From contig CAJQND010000181.1 of assembly GCA_905479595.1 (NCBI GenBank), forward strand, positions 1 to 9,310: 9,310 nt of DNA, given 5' to 3'. Both the position numbers and the translations under genes were made by a program. The notes below the pieces were generated by a model. The model was not told the origin of the DNA and made no database searches. It worked only from the letters and a program-made list of their open reading frames with translations. Position 1 is the stretch's first letter; the number at the start of each line of letters is the position of its first letter. The DNA is from an uncultured Hyphomicrobiales bacterium. Lineage in GTDB: Bacteria; Pseudomonadota; Alphaproteobacteria; Rhizobiales; CAJQND01. This document shows, piece after piece, positions 1 through 6,466 of the stretch.

Positions 1-830
1 TTGGGGTCGCGGTGAGCGCCACCTGACGGTTCGGCCACCACATCATCCACAACACCCAGTTTCTTGAGGTCAGTTGCGGTAATTTTCATTGCTGTTGCCG
101 CGTCTTCGGCCCGTGCAGCATCGTGCCACAAGATGGAGGCTGCACCTTCCGGGGAAATCACACTGTAGATCGAATGTTCCATCATGATGGTCTTGTTGGC
201 CGTCGCAATGGCAATCGCGCCACCGGACCCGCCTTCACCGATGATCAACGCCACCATGGGCACACCGAGGCTGAGGCAGCAATCTGTGGAGCGCGCAATG
301 GCCTCAGCCTGGCCACGCTCTTCTGCGCCAATTCCGGGGTATGCACCTGCTGTGTCGACAAATGATATAACCGGCAGGGAAAATCTGTCCGCCATTTCCA
401 TCAACCGCACCGCTTTGCGATAGCCTTCTGGCCGCGCCATGCCGAAATTATGCTTCAACCGGCTTTCCGTATTGGAGCCCTTTTCATGGCCGATAACCAT
501 AACGGGCATATCCTGAAATCGGCCCGGTCCGCCGGTAATTGCAGCGTCATCGGCAAAAGAACGATCGCCGGAAAATGGTACGAAGTCGGTAATCAGGTGC
601 GAGATGAAGTCAGACGCGTGGGGGCGCTCTGGATGGCGCGCGACCTGGGCTTTTTGCCAAGGTGTAAGATTGCCGTAAATTTCTTCCAGCGCGCTTGCCG
701 CTTTGGCCTCAACACGCGCTGTTTCGTCGTCCATATCAGCATCGTCGTCATTTTCAGTTAACGCGCGTAATTCGGCGAGTTTGCCCTCAAGTTCGGCAAC
801 TGGTTTTTCAAAATCAAGATAGGTGCGCAT
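1..830 (-). CDS. accA: Acetyl-CoA carboxylase carboxyltransferase subunit alpha (partial, C-terminus cut by window edge)
   Basis: This is the alpha subunit of the carboxyltransferase half of acetyl-CoA carboxylase. With AccD it moves the carboxyl group from biotin (on AccB) to acetyl-CoA, giving malonyl-CoA, the first committed step of cytoplasmic fatty acid synthesis. My translation from the ATG at 830 gives 276 residues before the left edge. The family is usually about 317-320 residues, so roughly 40 C-terminal residues are missing. Visible family landmarks are the N-terminal helix (LDFEKPVAELEGKL), FADDAAITGG (92-101), GHEKG (114-118), HNFGMARPEGYRKA (127-140), DTAGAYPGIGAEERGQ (159-174) and the glycine-rich oxyanion-hole stretch GEGGSGGA (198-205). 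The start is supported by an AAGGGA ribosome binding site at 839-844, 8 bases upstream. An acidic stretch (residues 26-36) near the N-terminus is a little unusual. The gene lies 62 bases downstream of xerD on the same strand and may be co-transcribed with it. Confidence 0.97.
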   Translation of the reverse strand, partial: MRTYLDFEKPVAELEGKLAELRALTENDDDADMDDETARVEAKAASALEEIYGNLTPWQKAQVARHPERPHASDFISHLITDFVPFSGDRSFADDAAITGGPGRFQDMPVMVIGHEKGSNTESRLKHNFGMARPEGYRKAVRLMEMADRFSLPVISFVDTAGAYPGIGAEERGQAEAIARSTDCCLSLGVPMVALIIGEGGSGGAIAIATANKTIMMEHSIYSVISPEGAASILWHDAARAEDAATAMKITATDLKKLGVVDDVVAEPSGGAHRDP

Positions 831-838
831 GCAATTGG

Positions 839-844
839 TCCCTT
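839..844 (-). promoter_or_regulatory. Ribosome binding site of accA
   Basis: Read on the minus strand, AAGGGA lies 8 bases before the ATG at 830. It supports that start and sits just 5 bases downstream of the inverted repeat at 850-886. Confidence 0.7.
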
Positions 845-849
845 ACGGC

Positions 850-886
850 CCAGCTATGTTTGAACCCTCTCGAACGTGGTAGCTGG
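850..886 (-). repeat. Inverted repeat / stem-loop in the xerD-accA gap
   Basis: CCAGCTA (850-856) and TAGCTGG (880-886) are perfect 7-bp inverted arms around a 23-base loop, filling most of the 62-base gap between the xerD stop and the accA start. No T-run follows on either strand, so it does not look like an intrinsic terminator. It could be an mRNA processing or stability element, a leader structure affecting the adjacent accA ribosome binding site, or a protein-binding site. The repeat is seen directly; any function is inference. Confidence 0.45.
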
Positions 887-892
887 AACCGG

Positions 893-1882
893 TTATGTCA
901 AGTTGGCTTGTGCCAGAGGGTGGTGTTCGCTGACAACCTTTTTCAAACGTTCCGACAACACATGTGTGTAAATCTGTGTCGTTGAGATATCTGCATGGCC
1001 GAGCATTTGCTGAACTGCACGCAAATCAGCGCCATTGGCCAGCAAATGGCTGGCAAATGCGTGGCGCAATACGTGCGGGGAAACCTTGTTCGCCGATAGC
1101 CCCGCCCGCGCCGCCAGCCCCTTTAGATCAAGGGCAAAATTCTGCCGGGTGATATGGCCCTGTTTTCCGCGTGAGGGAAACAGCCATCCAGCGCCGTCAT
1201 CCAATGGTTTTTCAGCCTGCGCGCAACATTGCCTATATGCGGTGATTGCAGCGCGCGCCGCACTTCCAAGCGGCACCAGGCGTTCACGTCCGCCTTTGCC
1301 GCGTATGGTCATCACTTGCTCGTCCGCCTCAACCATGCGCAATTTGAGCCCAATCAGTTCAGATACTCGGAGACCGGTCGCATAGAGGAGTTCCAGCAGG
1401 CAGACGAGACGCTGGGCCCGCAAATTCTTCCCGTGCGCGGCGTCACCTGCTTCAACTTTCGCGCGATCGAGCAATAGGGTGACTTCCTGCTCAGACAATA
1501 TCTTTGGCAACGGGCGGCCCTGACGGGGTGAATCAATAATGGTGGCCGGATTATCGTCGCGTACACCCTCAGCGAACAAAAATTTATGCATTTGCCGCAA
1601 CGCACTCAACCGCCGGGCGGCCGTTGAACGCGCAAGGCCTTCGGCTTCCATGGCGGCAAGATAAGCGCGCAAATCCTCAGCCGCCGCATCACGCAGCGAT
1701 TTTTTGCAACCAGATGAAAGAAATTCGCAATACCCGCCGAGATCACGCGCATATGCCTGAAGGGTATTAACCGAAGCGCCGCGTTCTGCTGAAAGCATCT
1801 CGAGGAAGCTTTCGATCAGATAGGCGTCTTCGCCAGCTACGGTTTGGCGGGGTTTTTTCTCAATTCTTGGTGAACCGGTCAT
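893..1882 (-). CDS. xerD: Site-specific tyrosine recombinase XerD
   Basis: Cytoplasmic tyrosine recombinase that, with XerC, resolves chromosome dimers at the dif site under FtsK control. The 329-residue product has an N-terminal SAM-like core-binding domain (about residues 20-108) and a C-terminal catalytic domain (about 125-315). All six catalytic residues are visible: R172 (ATGLRVSEL), K196 (RGKGGRERL), H270 and R273 (HVLRHAFASHLL), H296 (LGHADIS) and the nucleophile Y305 (QIYTHV). Their spacing matches E. coli XerD as I remember it (R148, K172, H244, R247, H270, Y279), offset by 24-26, which favours XerD over XerC or an integrase. The ATG at 1882 gives about 25 more N-terminal residues than E. 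coli XerD. No good Shine-Dalgarno sequence lies at normal distance: AGGAG at 1902-1906 is 19 bases upstream. The gene overlaps the end of the small membrane ORF by 23 bases, suggesting coupled translation. accA follows. Confidence 0.95.
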   Translation of the reverse strand: MTGSPRIEKKPRQTVAGEDAYLIESFLEMLSAERGASVNTLQAYARDLGGYCEFLSSGCKKSLRDAAAEDLRAYLAAMEAEGLARSTAARRLSALRQMHKFLFAEGVRDDNPATIIDSPRQGRPLPKILSEQEVTLLLDRAKVEAGDAAHGKNLRAQRLVCLLELLYATGLRVSELIGLKLRMVEADEQVMTIRGKGGRERLVPLGSAARAAITAYRQCCAQAEKPLDDGAGWLFPSRGKQGHITRQNFALDLKGLAARAGLSANKVSPHVLRHAFASHLLANGADLRAVQQMLGHADISTTQIYTHVLSERLKKVVSEHHPLAQANLT

Positions 1883-2003
1883 TCGGGATTTTCTTCACTA
1901 TCTCCTGCGGCTGCGGCCCATATTCAGAGAGCCACCAGATACCGCCATATGCAGCACCACCCAAGCACGCCAAGATTAACAGAAAGCGAATACTGTCTGG
2001 CAT
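1860..2003 (-). CDS. Small single-pass membrane protein upstream of xerD
   Basis: This 47-residue ORF (ATG at 2003, TGA at 1860-1862) begins MPDSIRFLLILACLGG. It has one clear hydrophobic segment (about residues 5-25, ending in IWWL), then a short polar tail with PQPQEIVKKIPNDRFTKN. The hydrophobic-helix-plus-basic-tail layout suggests an inner-membrane peptide with a short soluble tail. The TTGGGAAAA just before the ATG gives a weak purine-rich ribosome binding site. The ORF fills the only space between the divergent promoter region and xerD, and its last 23 bases overlap the xerD start in another frame, so it is probably the first gene of the xerD-accA operon. I recall similar short ORFs at this place in Rhizobiales genomes, but this is unverified memory. 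Function unknown; it is easily missed because of its length. Confidence 0.65.
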   Translation of the reverse strand: MPDSIRFLLILACLGGAAYGGIWWLSEYGPQPQEIVKKIPNDRFTKN

Positions 2004-2104
2004 TTTTCCCAACACCTATTTCAGATTTACGAGTTTAACTCAGTTTTTTCCACATTACATCGCTGCGGCTGGCAAGTCCAAGACCTGTTTGCACATTCAA
2101 CCCT

Positions 2105-2133
2105 TTGCCAGAAATGCAATGTCGGGTTATAGC
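2105..2133 (+). promoter_or_regulatory. Candidate promoter of the aroK-aroB-corB operon
   Basis: TTGCCA (2105-2110) and TTATAG (2128-2133) are separated by 17 bases and resemble a sigma-70-type -35/-10 pair. Transcription would begin near 2139-2141, only a few bases before the ATG at 2144 that I favour for aroK. If real, the aroK transcript would be nearly leaderless. The match is short and could be chance; another promoter further upstream in the 140-base divergent gap is possible. Confidence 0.3.
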
Positions 2134-2143
2134 TCGCCGCACG

Positions 2144-2749
2144 ATGAAAGACGACAGCAAATCAGACCTTCCCCGAGAGGAAATCGACACCAGTGCGGAG
2201 CTGCGCCAAACGCTTGGCGAACGCCCCATTGTACTGGTCGGCCTCATGGGTGCTGGCAAAACCACTGTCGGGCGTCGGCTGGCGGCCCGGCTCAACCTGC
2301 CATTCAATGACGCAGACGCCGAAATAGAACGCGCTGCTGGCAAAACCATTCCTGAAATTTTCACCGATCACGGCGAGGCAGCATTCCGCGACGGAGAAAA
2401 GAAGGTCATCGCGCGGATTCTCCAATCAGGCCCGCAAGTGCTCGCCACAGGAGGCGGCGCATTCATAGATGCGCAAACCCGGCAGGAAATATCCAAATAT
2501 GGTATATCTGTTTGGCTCAAGGCGGATGCAAATCTGTTGTTAAAGCGGGTGAGCAAACGTGGTGGGCGGCCCTTGTTGCAGGGGGGAAATCCAAAGCAAA
2601 TCCTTAACCGTCTCGTTGACGAACGTTATCCGAATTACGCAAAAGCAGATATCACCGTTGAGAGCAAAGATGTTCCACATCTGCAAATCGTGCAGTTAAT
2701 TGTTGATGCCCTCGAAGGTCATCTGTTTGAAAAAGAACCAGAAGAATGA
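2144..2749 (+). CDS. aroK: Shikimate kinase
   Basis: Phosphorylates shikimate at the 3-hydroxyl with ATP, the fifth step of the shikimate pathway to chorismate, in the cytoplasm. Starting at ATG 2144 the product has 201 residues. It shows the Walker A loop GLMGAGKT (33-40), the shikimate-binding acidic motif DADAEIE (56-62, D58), FRDGE with R82, GGGA (103-106), the lid arginine in RPLL (R142) and the adenine-loop ERYPNYAKAD (R161). An N-terminal tail of about 25 polar residues precedes the kinase fold; such tails are common in rhizobial AroK. An in-frame ATG at 2114 and a TTG at 2105 would lengthen it to 211 or 214 residues. None of the three starts has a recognisable Shine-Dalgarno sequence. 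I chose 2144 because the longer forms add residues unlike the family and overlap a candidate promoter. The stop overlaps the aroB ATG by 4 bases (ATGA). Confidence 0.95.
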   Translation: MKDDSKSDLPREEIDTSAELRQTLGERPIVLVGLMGAGKTTVGRRLAARLNLPFNDADAEIERAAGKTIPEIFTDHGEAAFRDGEKKVIARILQSGPQVLATGGGAFIDAQTRQEISKYGISVWLKADANLLLKRVSKRGGRPLLQGGNPKQILNRLVDERYPNYAKADITVESKDVPHLQIVQLIVDALEGHLFEKEPEE

Positions 2750-3870
2750 ATTCCGCAGATAATATTGTTGTGCCGGTCGATCTTGGTGAACGCGCCTATG
2801 ACATTCTAATTGGACCCGGGTTACTGGCAGATGCAGGCGATTTGATCAGCCCTTTCCTGGCGCGTGCCAAAACCGCAATTATTACCGACACCAATGTCGC
2901 TTCACATCATCTGCAGGCCTTGCAATCTGCCCTTGATGCAGCATCCATAAGCCATGAAACCCTGGTGCTTCCGGCTGGCGAGGCGACCAAAAGCCAGGTT
3001 CATCTCTTTGAAGCGACCGACTTTCTGCTGGCAGCCGGAATAGAAAGAAACGACACCATCATCGCCTTCGGTGGCGGGGTCATTGGCGATCTTGCAGGTT
3101 TTGCGGCAGCTATCTTGCGCCGTGGTGTGAACTTTGTACAAATTCCTACAAGCCTTCTTGCACAGGTCGATTCTTCGGTCGGTGGAAAAACCGCAATCAA
3201 TGCATCTGCAGGAAAAAACCTGATTGGTGCATTCCACCAGCCAGTCGTCGTCCTCGCAGATACCGCTTTGCTCGACACATTGCCACCACGCGAGATGCGG
3301 GCAGGCTATGGGGAAGTGGCAAAGTATGGATTACTCGGCGATGCAGAATTCTTTACCTGGCTTGAAGAGAACGCACCGGCATTTTTTGCAGGTGATATGC
3401 AAATACGCATGCGCACAGTAGAAACCTGCTGCAAAATGAAGGCAGATATTGTTGCCAAGGATGAAAAAGAAAGTGGCGTTCGGGCGTTGCTTAATCTTGG
3501 CCACACCTTTGGCCATGCCCTGGAAGCGGCAACCGGATATTCGGAACGCTTGCTACATGGAGAAGGCGTTGCCATTGGCATGTCTATGGCATTCAGGTTT
3601 TGCGCGCAAAACGGCGGTTGCAAGACAGCAGACGCCAACCGCGCAGAAACGCATCTCAAATCCATCGGCTTGCCAACCCGGATACAGGATATTCCAGGCG
3701 CGACGCCGCAAGAAGATACCTTGGTGAATGCCATGTATCAGGATAAAAAGGCACAAGGTGGCAAACTCACTTTCATCCTTGCGCGCGCCATCGGTGATGC
3801 TTATCTGAACCGTGATGTAACAGAAGAAGAGTTGCGGGCATTTCTCAAAAACGAACTGTCTGCTCCATAG
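2746..3870 (+). CDS. aroB: 3-dehydroquinate synthase
   Basis: Converts 3-deoxy-D-arabino-heptulosonate 7-phosphate to 3-dehydroquinate, the second step of the shikimate pathway, using NAD+ and a divalent metal. The 374-residue product is normal length for the family (about 350-390). The NAD-binding region carries GGGVIGDLAGF (109-119) and the catalytic stretch IPTSLLAQVDSSVGGKTAIN (133-152). Metal ligands are visible as E190 (GYGEVAKYG), H253 (NLGHTFGHA) and H271 (LHGEGVAIGM), by comparison with the known fungal enzyme. The start overlaps the aroK stop by 4 bases, indicating translational coupling, with a modest AGAAGA purine tract just before the ATG. aroK and aroB together form the standard pair found in many proteobacteria. 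No anomalies seen. Confidence 0.97.
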   Translation: MNSADNIVVPVDLGERAYDILIGPGLLADAGDLISPFLARAKTAIITDTNVASHHLQALQSALDAASISHETLVLPAGEATKSQVHLFEATDFLLAAGIERNDTIIAFGGGVIGDLAGFAAAILRRGVNFVQIPTSLLAQVDSSVGGKTAINASAGKNLIGAFHQPVVVLADTALLDTLPPREMRAGYGEVAKYGLLGDAEFFTWLEENAPAFFAGDMQIRMRTVETCCKMKADIVAKDEKESGVRALLNLGHTFGHALEAATGYSERLLHGEGVAIGMSMAFRFCAQNGGCKTADANRAETHLKSIGLPTRIQDIPGATPQEDTLVNAMYQDKKAQGGKLTFILARAIGDAYLNRDVTEEELRAFLKNELSAP

Positions 3871-3877
3871 TGCCTCA

Positions 3878-5161
3878 ATGACCTTGACCATTGCCATCAC
3901 CATCGGAGCTATTATTGCTCTACTGGTGCTGTCTGCATTTTTCTCCGGCTCGGAAACCGCGCTGACGGCAACTTCGCGCGCGCGAATGCATGAACTGGAA
4001 CGCCAGGGTAACGCCCGTGCGCGGATCGTAAAAAGCCTTATCGAAGTGCGCGAAAGGCTCATCGGTGCCATTCTTTTTGGTAATAACCTGGTGAATATCC
4101 TTGCCTCCGCTTTGGCGACGGCGTTGTTTATCGATCTTTTCGGTGACGCGGGGATTGTCTATGCAACCCTTGTAATGACCGCGCTGGTTTTGGTCTTCGC
4201 TGAAGTCTTGCCCAAGACCTACGCAATCCTCAACCACGATAAAATGGCCCTTGCGGTGGCTCCAGCGGTCAGAATTTTAGTTGCCATCATGGGACCCGTC
4301 ACGGCTGCTGTAGACCAGATCGTCAAATTCACATTGAAGCAGTTTGGCGTTGGCGTGGCGGATGGGAACGGCATGACCCCGCAAGATGAAGTGCGCGGCA
4401 CTATCAATCTGCATCATCAGGAAGGCGGCTTCATCAAAGACGACCGCGACATGATCGGCGGTATACTTGATTTGCGCGAGTTGGAAGTCTCCGACGTGAT
4501 GGTCCACCGCACATCAATGTACACGATTGAGGTGACGAGACCGCCGGCCGAGATTATCGAAGATGTGCTGAAAAGCGGCCATACACGGGTACCTGTGTGG
4601 AGAGATGATCCCGACAACATAACCGGCATTCTCCATGCCAAAGACCTATTGGGTGCATTGTCAAAAGAGCGAGGCGATGCGTCCAACATAAATATTTCCG
4701 GTCTGTGCACCGAGCCCTGGTATGTACCTGATACAAACTCTGTCGCTGGCCAGCTCAGCGCATTCCGCCACCGAAAAACCCATTTCGCGCTCGTGGTTGA
4801 TGAATATGGTGAGGTGCAGGGCCTCGTTACCCTTGAAGACATTCTCGAAGAGATTGTCGGCGATATTTCCGATGAGCACGATGTGATCACTACTGCAGGC
4901 GTGCGCCGCGAGCCCGGTGGTGCGGTGTTGGTGGAAGGCACTGTGCCGGTTCGCGACCTCAACCGGGCAATGGATTGGAACCTGCCAGACGAAGAAGCGA
5001 CGACAGCCGCAGGGCTGGTGATCCACGAAGCCCGCATAATTCCAGATGTTGGCCAGGTATTTACCTTTTATGGATTTACCCTTGAGGTGATGCGAAAGAA
5101 CCGCAATCAACTTACCTTGCTGCGGATCACACCGGTTGCGAAAGCAAAACCAACAAACTAG
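3878..5161 (+). CDS. CorB/CNNM-type membrane protein with CBS pair and CorC_HlyC domain (hemolysin-family)
   Basis: A 427-residue inner-membrane protein of the CNNM/CorB family, linked in other organisms to Mg2+ (and Co2+) transport or export; older annotations call it a hemolysin. In order: a DUF21/CNNM membrane domain with hydrophobic segments near 5-22, 62-86, 91-112 and 123-145, including the motif FSGSETAL (22-29) and FAEVLPKT (107-114); a cytoplasmic CBS pair (about 205-262 and 275-332), the second ending VVDEYGEVQGLVTLEDILEEIVGD; and a C-terminal CorC_HlyC domain (about 345-420). The membrane domain separates this protein from soluble CorC. It starts 7 bases after the aroB stop, without a clear Shine-Dalgarno sequence, so it is probably translated by reinitiation within the aroK-aroB operon. 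I recall the order aroK-aroB-CorB-like from other Rhizobiales. The ion specificity cannot be read from the sequence. Confidence 0.92.
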   Translation: MTLTIAITIGAIIALLVLSAFFSGSETALTATSRARMHELERQGNARARIVKSLIEVRERLIGAILFGNNLVNILASALATALFIDLFGDAGIVYATLVMTALVLVFAEVLPKTYAILNHDKMALAVAPAVRILVAIMGPVTAAVDQIVKFTLKQFGVGVADGNGMTPQDEVRGTINLHHQEGGFIKDDRDMIGGILDLRELEVSDVMVHRTSMYTIEVTRPPAEIIEDVLKSGHTRVPVWRDDPDNITGILHAKDLLGALSKERGDASNINISGLCTEPWYVPDTNSVAGQLSAFRHRKTHFALVVDEYGEVQGLVTLEDILEEIVGDISDEHDVITTAGVRREPGGAVLVEGTVPVRDLNRAMDWNLPDEEATTAAGLVIHEARIIPDVGQVFTFYGFTLEVMRKNRNQLTLLRITPVAKAKPTN

Positions 5162-5245
5162 GCGATGGCGTCGCCCAATCCCAAAGACTGATCACCTATC
5201 CCTGTTCCAGCGCGATCGCATTAGGAGATGCGCTTGGAACCAATG

Positions 5246-5267
5246 GCGGTCTGAGAGGCCGCTTTTT
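5246..5267 (+). terminator. Rho-independent terminator of the aroK-aroB-corB operon
   Basis: GCGGTCT (5246-5252) pairs with AGGCCGC (5256-5262), with one G-U pair and a GAG loop. The stem is followed at once by five T residues (5263-5267). This is a compact classical intrinsic terminator on the plus strand, 84 bases after the corB-like stop. It separates that operon from the FAD reductase gene, which starts 52 bases further on and so should have its own promoter between about 5268 and 5319. Its GC-rich stem has no matching T-run on the other side, so it works in one direction only. Confidence 0.75.
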
Positions 5268-5319
5268 CGCCGCAAAAATACCCGAGGGTTCGTGCATTAC
5301 GCCATTCACGGAATTAAAT

Positions 5320-6450
5320 ATGACAGAACATTTTGATCTCACAATTATCGGCGCAAGCTTTGCCGGACTGGTATGTGCCCGTTCCGCTGCTATGCGCGGC
5401 CTAAAGGTTGCTGTGGTTGAGGCAAAACCGGACGCTGGTGCACGGGTGCATACAACCGGCATTTTGGTTAAAGAAGCCGCTGACGAAATTGACCTTCCCC
5501 ATCATCTGACAAGACGGGTGCACGGGGTCAGGCTCTATGCTCCCAATCTCAAAGCGGTCGATCTTTTTGCACCTGGGTATTATTTTCTAACCACCGACAC
5601 TTCGGGGGTTTTGTGCTGGCTGGCGCAAGAAGCCGAGCGCGCCGGTGCACGGTTGTTTTTTGGAACACGGTTTGCAGATGCGGCCCGCCAGGGCGGGATG
5701 ATCCAGCTTCAATCACCAGCCATCACCACGCGCTTTTTGGTGGGGGCCGACGGTGCGCGTTCACGCGTGGCAAAGACATTTGGCCTTGATCAAAATCAGA
5801 AATTTTTGACCGGACTGGAAGTTGAATATGATGGATTGAAAGACGCCGATCCGGCATTTCTCCATTGCTTTATCAATTCTGAGTTAGCGCCTGGATATAT
5901 TGGCTGGGCGGCAACCGGACCAAAGGTCACGCAGGTTGGCCTTGCAGCCGGTCCGGGACAAACACCCGATCTCGAACGGTTTCTCAAGCACACCGATCAC
6001 TTGTTTTCATACGATACGGGAAACATCGTAGAGCGCCGCTCAGGGCTTATCCCGTGTGGCGGGGCACTGAGAAATTTCTCAGACCATCAGGTTTTGCTGA
6101 TTGGGGATGCCGCAGGGCTGGTATCGCCAATGACCGGCGGAGGCATTCGGTTGGCATTCCGCTCCGGCCGCCGCGCCGCACAAACAATTTCAGATTATCT
6201 TCTTGACCTTGGGCCGGAGCCTGGAAGCGTTCTAGCAAGAGAACAACCTGGTTTTGGCATTAAAAAGATCATGCGCCGTGGCCTTGATCTGGCACCACCT
6301 AATTGGTTGGTTGATTTTGGTCTGACCTTTCCAGGTGCAAAGTCCATGGCACGGCGGGTCTATTTCCACCGGCGAGGCAATGCCGGCATAGGGTTTCAGG
6401 ATTTCCACAAACAGCGCGCGAACCGACTTAAGCCAACACGGGAAATCTAG
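5320..6450 (+). CDS. FAD-dependent oxidoreductase, geranylgeranyl reductase-like family
   Basis: A 376-residue flavoprotein of the p-hydroxybenzoate hydroxylase / geranylgeranyl reductase superfamily. The N-terminal Rossmann motif is DLTIIGASFAGLVCA (6-20), with S13 in place of the usual second glycine, followed by VVEAK with E34 for the FAD ribose. The second FAD motif is FLVGADGARSRV (139-150) and the third is LLIGDAAGLVSPMTGGGI (259-276), the latter typical of geranylgeranyl reductases. The C-terminus is basic (KIMRRGLD, ARRVYFHRRG), which may allow membrane association. In archaeal and plant relatives these enzymes saturate isoprenoid double bonds; the substrate here is unknown, and a monooxygenase or other quinone/lipid role is possible. 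The ATG at 5320 places the Rossmann fold at the right distance from the start, but only a weak ACGGA lies upstream. The gene stands alone after a terminator and converges with the DUF2125 gene 11 bases away. No isoprenoid genes are nearby. Confidence 0.82.
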   Translation: MTEHFDLTIIGASFAGLVCARSAAMRGLKVAVVEAKPDAGARVHTTGILVKEAADEIDLPHHLTRRVHGVRLYAPNLKAVDLFAPGYYFLTTDTSGVLCWLAQEAERAGARLFFGTRFADAARQGGMIQLQSPAITTRFLVGADGARSRVAKTFGLDQNQKFLTGLEVEYDGLKDADPAFLHCFINSELAPGYIGWAATGPKVTQVGLAAGPGQTPDLERFLKHTDHLFSYDTGNIVERRSGLIPCGGALRNFSDHQVLLIGDAAGLVSPMTGGGIRLAFRSGRRAAQTISDYLLDLGPEPGSVLAREQPGFGIKKIMRRGLDLAPPNWLVDFGLTFPGAKSMARRVYFHRRGNAGIGFQDFHKQRANRLKPTREI

Positions 6451-6466
6451 GGGCCAGGGACCTAGA
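6446..6466. repeat. Inverted repeat spanning both convergent stop codons
   Basis: TCTAGG (6446-6451) and CCTAGA (6461-6466) form a 6-bp inverted repeat around a 9-base loop. The TAG stop of the FAD reductase (6448-6450) lies in the left arm and the TAG stop of the DUF2125 gene (6462-6464, minus strand) lies in the right arm. It could act as a weak bidirectional 3'-end structure. No strong T-run follows on either side, so intrinsic termination is uncertain. Confidence 0.4.

Noticed and set aside
123..761. Plus-strand ORFs of 79-103 residues within 123-761
   Set aside because: They lie antisense to accA, whose full-length translation matches the family throughout; their products have no recognisable domains.
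893..1882. The tyrosine recombinase as a phage or integron integrase marking a mobile element
   Set aside because: Catalytic spacing and length fit XerD, it sits among core genes, and there is no tRNA, attachment repeat or phage gene nearby.
2031..2041. GAGTT-T-AACTC palindrome in the divergent xerD/aroK promoter gap as an operator
   Set aside because: The arms are only 5 bp with a 1-base centre, and no second copy is seen nearby, so chance is a sufficient explanation.
1867..2310. Plus-strand ORF of 147 residues crossing the xerD/aroK divergent gap
   Set aside because: It overlaps the small minus-strand membrane ORF and the aroK start in another frame and looks like random sequence; the real genes on both sides explain the region.
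4417..5037. Minus-strand ORF of 206 residues inside the CorB-like gene
   Set aside because: Antisense shadow of a gene with clear CBS and CorC_HlyC domains; the product is rich in Ser, Arg and Thr as expected of a shadow frame.
5162..5176. GGCGA-TGGCG-TCGCC hairpin directly after the CorB-like stop as a terminator
   Set aside because: The stem is only 5 bp and no T-run follows; the 5246-5267 hairpin with five Ts is a much better terminator.
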